In this document: piece after piece, positions 1 to 5,003 of the stretch
Position numbering within the stretch: the first letter of the stretch is position 1
Layout of the letters: each line of letters opens with the position of its first letter
DNA from: Flavobacteriaceae bacterium TMED179
GTDB lineage: Bacteria > Bacteroidota > Bacteroidia > Flavobacteriales > Flavobacteriaceae
Assembly (NCBI GenBank): GCA_002169865.1
Contig: NHIC01000006.1
Coordinates: forward strand, 59,433-64,435
DNA: 5,003 nt
Direction: 5' to 3'
The notes under the pieces: generated by a model
The model's input: the letters and a program-made list of their open reading frames with translations, nothing else
The model's database searches: none
Told to the model about the DNA's origin: nothing
Position numbers and translations under genes: made by a program

Positions 1-1023
1 CTAGATTATTTTCCAAAAGATTTCTTGATGATTGTAGATGAGAGTCATGTAACTATTTCTCAAGTTCATGCAATGTATGGTGGAGATAGAAGTAGAAAGG
101 AAAATCTAGTAGATTACGGTTTTCGACTACCAGCAGCAATGGATAATCGTCCTTTAAAGTTCGAAGAATTTGAATCCTTACAAAATCAAGTGTTATATGT
201 AAGTGCGACTCCAGCAGATTACGAATTGAAAAAAACAGAGGGTGCATTTGTGGAACAAATAATTCGTCCCACTGGCTTACTAGATCCCATTATAGAAGTT
301 CGTAGCAGTCAGAATCAAATAGATGACCTAATTGAAGAGATCCAAAAACGAACTGAAATAGACGAGCGTACGTTAGTTACAACCTTAACCAAACGAATGG
401 CAGAGGAGTTAACTCAATATCTTAGCCGAATACAAATTAGATGTCGCTACATTCATAGCGATGTTGATACACTAGAACGTGTAGAAATTATGCAAGATCT
501 TCGTAAAGGAATTTTCGATGTTTTGATTGGAGTAAATCTTCTTCGTGAAGGGTTAGATTTACCAGAAGTCTCTTTAGTTGCTATCTTAGATGCAGATAAA
601 GAAGGTTTTTTACGTTCCAACCGATCCCTAACTCAAACTGTAGGGCGTACGGCTAGAAATGTTAATGGTAAAGCTATTATGTATGCTGACATAGTTACTA
701 AAAGCATGAAAAAAACCATAGATGAAACTAATTATCGAAGAGATAAACAAATATTGTACAATAAAAAACATAATATTGAACCCAAAGCTTTAAACAAATC
801 TCTAGATAGTGCATTAGCTAAAAACTCAGTAGCTACCCATGCTAAAGAATTAGAAAAACGCAAAGATTCCGAAGAAGTTAATCGTTATTTAACTAAACCA
901 CAAATTAAAAAGAAAATTCGTCAAGTTCGAAAGAATATGGAAAAAGCAGCCAAATCACTTGATTTTATTGAAGCAGCAAGATTTAGAGATGAGATTAAAG
1001 AATTACAAGAACAGTTACAATGA
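1..1023 (+). CDS. uvrB: UvrABC system protein B (excinuclease ABC subunit B), C-terminal half, 5'-partial
   Basis: UvrB receives damaged DNA from UvrA, verifies the lesion with its helicase fold and recruits UvrC for incision in cytoplasmic nucleotide excision repair. The frame is open from base 1 (Leu-Asp-Tyr-Phe-Pro...) and ends at TGA 1021-1023, giving 340 visible residues. Comparison with the ~670-residue E. coli protein suggests about 325 N-terminal residues, including the Walker A motif and beta-hairpin, lie outside the window. Visible landmarks are DESH (residues 13-16, motif II), the YGGDRSRKENLVDYGFR-type block (26-42), VSATP (67-71, motif III), LLREGLDLPE (180-189, motif V), QTVGRTARN (212-220, motif VI with the two Arg expected to contact ATP) and a C-terminal UVR domain (about 300-336) that pairs with UvrC. 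Thr217 replaces the usual Ala of GRAARN; otherwise the protein looks functional. The TTG/ATG codons at 25-30 are internal, not a start. Identification is near certain from motif order. Confidence 0.97.
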   Translation, partial: LDYFPKDFLMIVDESHVTISQVHAMYGGDRSRKENLVDYGFRLPAAMDNRPLKFEEFESLQNQVLYVSATPADYELKKTEGAFVEQIIRPTGLLDPIIEVRSSQNQIDDLIEEIQKRTEIDERTLVTTLTKRMAEELTQYLSRIQIRCRYIHSDVDTLERVEIMQDLRKGIFDVLIGVNLLREGLDLPEVSLVAILDADKEGFLRSNRSLTQTVGRTARNVNGKAIMYADIVTKSMKKTIDETNYRRDKQILYNKKHNIEPKALNKSLDSALAKNSVATHAKELEKRKDSEEVNRYLTKPQIKKKIRQVRKNMEKAAKSLDFIEAARFRDEIKELQEQLQ

Positions 1024-1039
1024 AATTTAAATTATAAAA

Positions 1040-1423
1040 ATGAAAATCCATTTCTATTTTTTTCTTTTTTTCCTGATTTTAACTGGAACTAGAGTTGTTA
1101 CTGGTCAAGAATTAATTGCTGTTGTAAAAGATAGTCTGACTCAAAATCCTATCCCTTTTGCAAGTATATATTTAAAGTCTGGCAGTGGAGTAGTATCTAA
1201 CGAAGAAGGGAGTTTTCGATTGATGTATGATAATTTAAATGAAAAAGATTCCCTTTTAATCTCTTGTATGGGTTATGAAACACTTAAACTTCCCTTTTAC
1301 AAATTAAAAGATAGTATTTTTTACCTCACGCCCAAGGCTATTGAACTTAATTCAATCATTTTAAGTAACGAACAACTAGATGTCAAGCAGATTTTGAAAG
1401 AAATACAAAAAAAACATTTCTGA
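1040..1423 (+). CDS. 5' part of a frameshifted gene: secreted CarboxypepD_reg-like domain protein, N-terminal fragment
   Basis: This 127-codon frame starts at ATG 1040, 16 bases after uvrB, with an A/T-rich leader and no Shine-Dalgarno, as usual in Bacteroidota. Residues 1-22 form a signal peptide (Met-Lys start, Phe/Leu/Ile-rich core, likely cleavage before Gln-Glu at 23-24). Residues ~23-95 resemble the carboxypeptidase-regulatory-like beta-sandwich (PF13715 type): a D-S-x-T-x-x-P-I-P-F-A-S-I strand pair, then S-N-E-E-G-S-F-R (the classic T/S-x-x-x-G-x-F turn), then S-C-M-G-Y-E near the end of the repeat. This domain occurs in many exported Bacteroidota proteins and is a structural or binding module, not an enzyme. 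The frame ends at TGA 1421-1423, just after an A8 run, in the middle of a linker helix that continues in the next frame. If the TGA is used, a short secreted fragment with the wrong tail (Lys-His-Phe) results. I infer it is the first quarter of a 496-residue protein. Exact function is unknown. Confidence 0.85.
   Translation: MKIHFYFFLFFLILTGTRVVTGQELIAVVKDSLTQNPIPFASIYLKSGSGVVSNEEGSFRLMYDNLNEKDSLLISCMGYETLKLPFYKLKDSIFYLTPKAIELNSIILSNEQLDVKQILKEIQKKHF
1407..1414 (+). other. A8 homopolymer at the frameshift point
   Basis: The upstream frame can be read until TGA 1421-1423 and the downstream frame only from 1398 (after TGA 1395-1397), so the frame change must occur between 1398 and 1420. The only homopolymer of 5 or more in that interval is the A8 run here. 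Losing one A (A7), or gaining two, joins the frames. It may be a one-base insertion mutation, a site of RNA polymerase or ribosome slippage, or a sequencing/assembly error; the sequence alone cannot separate these. Confidence 0.8.
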
Positions 1424-1446
1424 AAAATATGAGTTAGGATTCACTG

Positions 1447-1463
1447 AAAAAAAACTTTTTTTT
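1447..1463 (+). repeat. A8-C-T8 homopolymer palindrome inside the split gene
   Basis: Eight A, one C and eight T follow each other, a perfect self-complementary tract lying 32 bases after the A8 run of the frameshift. In the downstream frame it encodes Glu-Lys-Lys-Leu-Phe-Phe-Arg (first base of the Glu codon included), so it is coding and in frame. As RNA it could fold only into a weak all-A-U hairpin, since a one-base loop is impossible and the usable stem shrinks to about five pairs. Such a tract is slippage-prone in replication, transcription and sequencing. Confidence 0.6.
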
Positions 1464-2531
1464 AGAGAAACCGGTACACAAGAACTTAAAACTTTAAATG
1501 TTAAAATTAAAAAAACATCTATCACAGAATTCAATCAGATATTTTGGGACAGTACACTTCAAAAAATTCCTAGAAAAAATAGTTGGTATTTTGAATTATT
1601 AGGGAATTTAAATGGAGATTATAATAAAGAAAATCAAAAATTGGAATTAATTCGCGCATTGGAACTTGAGGACAAAGAAAAAACAGCTATTTTAAAAAAT
1701 ATTGAAAAACTATTTGATACAATCATTAAAGAAAATGTAAAAACTAACTCATACTTTAAAGTTCGTTCAGGTATAATTGGAGGAAAATTGGAGAGTGATG
1801 AAATCAATAATAACTCAAAAGACACCCTGACAGCAGAGCAAAAAACTCAGAAGGAAAAGGACGGGTTTTTGAAATGGAGAAAAAATGTTTTAACTAACAT
1901 AATGGGTAATTTATTTGATAAAGATAAGCTTGATTTAACGATATTAAAAAAATCTTCCAAATATGAGTTTACCCAAAACGATTTTACTTATTTTGGTGAC
2001 ATTCCAGTATACATTCTCAATTTTAATCCAAACGGAAATGCCGATTATAAAGGTAAAATATATGTAGATGCAGATAAATTAGCTTTAATACGTATAGAAT
2101 ATAAAAATATTAAGCCTGTGAGAGACTTCAGTATGTTTGGGGTTTCTTTTAAGGAAGATTTCAGAGAAGTTGTTATTCAATTCAAAAAAACAGCCTTAGG
2201 AAAATATGGCTTAGAATATTTGGACTACAACTCAAGCTTCGAGGGAGGTTTTGACCGACCATTGGTTATTACTGAAAAAAATAAAGTAGTGAAAGGTCGG
2301 AACAAACAAAACCAACTAAAAATGGATCTAAATGTGGTTAATAGAAATACACAACGTTATCAATTAGTTGTTTTTGAAACCGCTCTCATTAAAAGTGAGG
2401 TTTTTGAAGCTTTTGAAGAAAAAGCAGAAATTCTTCCTATTAACAAAACTGAATATGATTCAAAGTTTTGGGATGGTTATACCATAATAGAACCTAATAT
2501 TGCGATTAAAGAATTTAGAATTGATAAATAG

Positions 2532-2612
2532 TTATAAAATTATATGTTTTAGCTCATTAAAGAGTGTAATTAGTAAATCTTAAAATTCCTTATTTTAGTA
2601 AAAAGAATTTTA
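2532..2612. other. AT-rich intergenic gap between the split gene and the hexosaminidase gene
   Basis: These 81 bases contain no open frame of note. I looked for the Bacteroidota promoter pair (TTTG near -33, TAnnTTTG near -7): TATTTTAG at 2591-2598 matches the -7 element at all but one fixed position, but no TTG-like -33 element sits at the right distance and the implied leader would be only ~9 bases. No GC-rich stem followed by a T-run is present, so no rho-independent terminator is supported. Whether the hexosaminidase gene is transcribed from here or by read-through is therefore undecided. Confidence 0.5.
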
Positions 2613-2613
2613 A
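2580..2613 (+). repeat. 9-bp perfect inverted repeat overlapping the hexosaminidase start
   Basis: TTAAAATTC at 2580-2588 is exactly complementary to GAATTTTAA at 2605-2613, with a 16-base spacer. The right arm ends on the A of the ATG start codon. In mRNA this would be a stem with eight A-U pairs and one C-G pair covering the ribosome-binding region. It is weak, and a 9-bp match is not rare in DNA this AT-rich, so regulatory meaning is only a possibility. Confidence 0.35.
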
Positions 2614-5003
2614 TGAAAAAAAAGTTATTTAGCATACTCATATATATTCTAATAATTCAATGTCAAGTACCAAAAGAAAAAAATATAGACATTAAATTTA
2701 CCATCGATGTTTTTGATGTAGCAAAAAATCAGATGGAAGTAACCTTTGAATTGACAAACTCTTCTGATGAAATTTGGAAAGGTGGAGATTGGTCATTACA
2801 CTGGAACCAATTCAGTGGTTCTCTTCAGCAGTCAACTTTACCAGAAGGTATAGAAATTATCCCTACCAAGAACAGCCAATATTGGCAACTAAATTTCGAT
2901 TCTTCGTTCACATTAAAACCAGGTAGCTCATTAAAATTCTCAGGTATACAAAAAGGGATTATGAGACGTCTTGTAATGGGTCCTGTAGGTTTTTTTATTC
3001 ATAATTCTAACAACAACCAATTGCATGATCTAAATAGTGAAATTTTTTGGAAAAATGCTGAAGGTTTAGAGTTGTTAAATATACCGTCTGCTGCAGAGCG
3101 CTATTTATCCTATGAGGGCATTTCGACCTTACCTAAAGATAGCCTTCATTGGGTCATTCCTACTCCTCAAAAAATTAAATTACAAAATATCTACCGTGAT
3201 TTGCCCGATAGTTTAAGTATTGACTTTGGTGAATTTAATTTAAATACTGATTTTTTAATTCGTTTTTTACAAAAAGGACTAATGCTCCCTATTGTGGAAA
3301 ACAAAAAAGGCTCTGGAATTAAAATTGAGAAGACAAGAAAGATTGAAAAGGAATCTTACCAACTTGATATTAGTGAAGAAACTATTTTATTAAAAGCTTC
3401 AGACTTTGAAGGTGTTTTTTATGGTTTAGTTTCGCTGCATCAAATCCTCTATTCTTCTCAAAAAGAAGAAAAGGGTATTCCTCTTCTAAAGATTAACGAC
3501 TCTCCACGCTTTCAACACCGAGGCTTTATGTTAGACTTATCTAGAAATTTTTTTCCAAAAGAAAAAATTCTTGAAATTTTAGACTACATGGCTTATTACA
3601 AGCTTAATCGCCTTGATTTAAGACTTTTTGATGATGAAGGCTGGCGGCTAGAAATTCCCGGATTAAAAGAATTAACAGAAATCAGCAGTAAAAGAGGTTT
3701 TACGATAAATGAAAAAGATAAACTTTTTCCTATGTATGGTTCTGGTTCTGGAAAACGAATAAGTCCAGGAAATGGCTTTTTATCACGTAAAGACTTTGTG
3801 GAAATTCTTAAAATTGCTGAAAAAAGGAACATTACAGTAATTCCTCAAATTAGTTTTCCATCACATGCACGGTCAGCTGTAATTGCTATGAAGGCTAGAT
3901 ATGAAAATTTTATAGAGCAAGGAAATATAGAAGCTGCTAATGAATTTAGATTACATGATCCAAATGATAATAGTGAATATACGTCAGCTCAACTATTCAA
4001 AGACAATACTATATGTATTTGTCAACCCAGTGCATTTCGTTTTTTTGATAAGATATTCAAAGAAATAAAGGCCATGTATACAGAAGCAAATTTACCAATG
4101 AAAACTTTTAATATTGGGGCAGATGAATTACCATTTGGAGTTTGGATGAAATCTCCACTATGTAATGAATTATTACAAAAATCGTCTGAAATTAACTCCT
4201 TTCAAGAACTTTATAACTCAAGCGTAAAAAGAATAAATGAAACTATTACAGCTTCTGGAGCTAGAATGGCAGGTTGGGAGGATGTACTTTTAATACATAG
4301 TGAAAAAAGTCAATCAGAAATCGAAGTAAACAAAAACTTAATCAATTTAGATTTTATCCCTAGTGTATGGAACAATACTTGGGGTGAGGGCCGTGAGGAT
4401 ATGATATATAAACTCGCTAACTTAGGTTTTAAATCAATTATGAGTAATTCTTCTGCTTTTTATTTTGATATGGCTGATGACAAAGACATGGAAAATTCTG
4501 GTTTAAATTGGTCAGGTTATGTGAGCTATAAAGATAGTTGGGGAACCGAACCATTAAACGTTTTTGCAAATAAAGTAAAACTCAAAAATCTTGGAATAGC
4601 TGAAGCAGAACTAAGAGATAAAGTTTACTTAAACAAAAATAAACGCTCAAATTTCTTAGGTATTCAGTCACAACTTTGGACAGAGACAGCTACAGACTCA
4701 TATAACTTTGATCGAATGTTAATGCCCAATATGATTATTTTTTCTGAACGTGCGTGGAGCTCAAAAGAAAAATGGTTAGAAAAAGCTTCAGCCAGAGAGC
4801 AAGAAGATCAACAAAATATTTCATGGAATCTATTTGTGAATACTATCGGACAACGTCATATGCCAATGCTATCAAATCTTAGTGAAGGACTTCTTTTTGA
4901 TCTACCAAAACCTGGGGGGATAATTGAAAAAGGAATGCTTCGAGTCCGTCAGCAATTTCCTGGTTTGAAAGTTAGATATACCCTAGATGGAAATGAGCCA
5001 GAC
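2613..5003 (+). CDS. Chitobiase-type beta-N-acetylhexosaminidase (GH20), putative lipoprotein, 3'-partial
   Basis: GH20 enzymes remove terminal beta-GlcNAc (or GalNAc) from chitobiose, chitin oligomers and glycans by substrate-assisted catalysis. Start ATG 2613 opens a K-K-K plus hydrophobic leader ending at Cys17 (I-I-Q-C, an imperfect lipobox), so it is probably exported and lipidated. Domains in order: CHB_HEX-like N-terminal carbohydrate-binding fold (~27-165), GH20b alpha/beta domain (~180-296, from I-P-T-P), catalytic TIM barrel (~298-715), and the start of the chitobiase C-terminal domain (from ~763, L-P-K-P-G-G; F-P-G-L-K-V-R-Y-T-L-D-G). Likely active-site residues by family motif: Arg303 (HRGFMLD), Asp340-Asp341 (FDDEGWRLEI), His418 (FPSHARS), catalytic pair Asp504-Glu505 (IGADE), Trp555, Tyr617 and Asp619 (FYFDM), Trp633, Trp689 and Glu691 (LWTET). 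These match the Serratia chitobiase set as I recall it. Oddities: Asp335/Arg337 replace a usual His-x-His, Gln412/Ser414 replace Glu/Asp of PEID, and Asn500 replaces the usual His before the Gly-x-Asp-Glu. No stop or frameshift occurs over 797 codons; the end lies beyond the window. Chitobiase-type GH20 is confident; precise substrate is not. Confidence 0.95.
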   Translation, partial: MKKKLFSILIYILIIQCQVPKEKNIDIKFTIDVFDVAKNQMEVTFELTNSSDEIWKGGDWSLHWNQFSGSLQQSTLPEGIEIIPTKNSQYWQLNFDSSFTLKPGSSLKFSGIQKGIMRRLVMGPVGFFIHNSNNNQLHDLNSEIFWKNAEGLELLNIPSAAERYLSYEGISTLPKDSLHWVIPTPQKIKLQNIYRDLPDSLSIDFGEFNLNTDFLIRFLQKGLMLPIVENKKGSGIKIEKTRKIEKESYQLDISEETILLKASDFEGVFYGLVSLHQILYSSQKEEKGIPLLKINDSPRFQHRGFMLDLSRNFFPKEKILEILDYMAYYKLNRLDLRLFDDEGWRLEIPGLKELTEISSKRGFTINEKDKLFPMYGSGSGKRISPGNGFLSRKDFVEILKIAEKRNITVIPQISFPSHARSAVIAMKARYENFIEQGNIEAANEFRLHDPNDNSEYTSAQLFKDNTICICQPSAFRFFDKIFKEIKAMYTEANLPMKTFNIGADELPFGVWMKSPLCNELLQKSSEINSFQELYNSSVKRINETITASGARMAGWEDVLLIHSEKSQSEIEVNKNLINLDFIPSVWNNTWGEGREDMIYKLANLGFKSIMSNSSAFYFDMADDKDMENSGLNWSGYVSYKDSWGTEPLNVFANKVKLKNLGIAEAELRDKVYLNKNKRSNFLGIQSQLWTETATDSYNFDRMLMPNMIIFSERAWSSKEKWLEKASAREQEDQQNISWNLFVNTIGQRHMPMLSNLSEGLLFDLPKPGGIIEKGMLRVRQQFPGLKVRYTLDGNEPD

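Larger units (their letters stand above)
1398..2531 (+). pseudogene. 3' part of the frameshifted gene: C-terminal region of the secreted CarboxypepD_reg-like protein
   Basis: The frame opens after an in-frame TGA at 1395-1397 and runs to TAG 2529-2531. Its first ATG is at 1902 and an earlier TTG at 1641 has no special support, so most of the coding stretch (from about 1413) lacks a start of its own. With one A removed from 1407-1414 it joins the upstream fragment seamlessly (...KEIQKNISEKYELGF...), corresponding to residues 125-496 of the repaired protein. The sequence is Lys/Asn/Ile-rich. Residues ~310-350 show a F-G-D-I-P-V-Y-I-L strand and G-K-I-Y-V-D-A-D-K-L-A-L-I-R-I-E-Y, a beta pattern I have in mind from exported Bacteroidota proteins with LolA-like cores; this is a fold guess. 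The end carries F-W-D-G-Y-T-I-I-E-P-N, like the 'FW..y..i.P' tail seen in related proteins. No enzymatic motif is visible. Codon quality remains good throughout with no further stops, so any inactivation is recent or the frame is still used through slippage. Confidence 0.72.

Noticed and set aside
53..247. Minus-strand 64-codon open frame
   Set aside because: It lies wholly inside uvrB on the opposite strand, in a block whose + strand translation is highly conserved; the peptide has no recognisable features.
1021..1039. AAATTTAAATT palindromic sequence between uvrB and the next gene as an operator
   Set aside because: Too short and too AT-only to distinguish from background composition in a 16-base gap.
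1634..1825. Minus-strand 63-codon open frame
   Set aside because: It is antisense to the well-supported C-terminal part of the split secreted protein; its Ser/Phe/Leu-rich composition is what Lys/Glu/Asn-rich coding gives when read in reverse.
1641..2531. Independent gene starting at TTG 1641
   Set aside because: The same frame is open back to 1398 and the upstream residues join naturally to the preceding frame once one A is removed; there is no ribosome-binding or spacing evidence for a TTG start here.
2552..2565. Short hairpin (GCTC ... GAGT) as terminator of the split gene
   Set aside because: Only three Watson-Crick pairs plus one wobble and no following T-run.
2591..2598. Possible Bacteroidota -7 promoter element TATTTTAG
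   Set aside because: One mismatch to TAnnTTTG, no -33 TTG-type partner at the right distance, and such matches are frequent in DNA this AT-rich.
3596..3832. Minus-strand 78-codon open frame
   Set aside because: It is antisense to the GH20 catalytic barrel, where the + strand carries the conserved DDEGWRLEI and following motifs.

Overview
The window is AT-rich with all genes on the + strand. It looks like a chromosomal segment from a Bacteroidota member, most likely a marine or aquatic Flavobacteriia-type bacterium. The evidence is the low GC, the absence of Shine-Dalgarno-like sites before the starts, a secreted protein opening with a carboxypeptidase-regulatory-like beta-sandwich domain (very common in Bacteroidota), and a putative lipoprotein chitobiase-type hexosaminidase. 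The genus cannot be fixed from the sequence.

Layout. (1) 1-1023 is the C-terminal half of UvrB, the nucleotide excision repair damage-recognition helicase; its first ~325 codons lie upstream of the window. (2) 1040-2531 holds one ancestral gene for a secreted protein (signal peptide, CarboxypepD_reg-like domain, long C-terminal part with a possibly LolA-like beta-rich segment). It is now split into two frames by what looks like one extra A in an A8 run at 1407-1414. Removing one A restores a continuous 496-residue protein. The downstream frame has no ATG until 1902, so it is not a plausible independent gene. (3) 2532-2612 is an 81-base AT-rich intergenic gap with a perfect 9-bp inverted repeat ending on the first base of the next start codon. 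(4) 2613 to the window end is an uninterrupted 797-codon frame, open at the right edge, for a glycoside hydrolase family 20 beta-N-acetylhexosaminidase of the chitobiase type. It shows all four expected domains and a complete D-H-E catalytic set, but has replacements at several normally conserved second-shell positions.

How the genes relate. UvrB is a housekeeping repair gene. The two downstream genes encode exported proteins, and the last would release GlcNAc from chitin oligosaccharides or other HexNAc-terminated glycans at the cell surface or periplasm. The 16-base gap between uvrB and the split gene permits co-transcription, but no functional link is evident. I see no RNA gene, CRISPR array, insertion sequence or phage feature. 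The strongest points for follow-up are the homopolymer frameshift (real mutation, slippage-rescued gene or sequencing error) and the altered motif residues of the GH20 enzyme. I do not see convincing evidence of a wholly new system.
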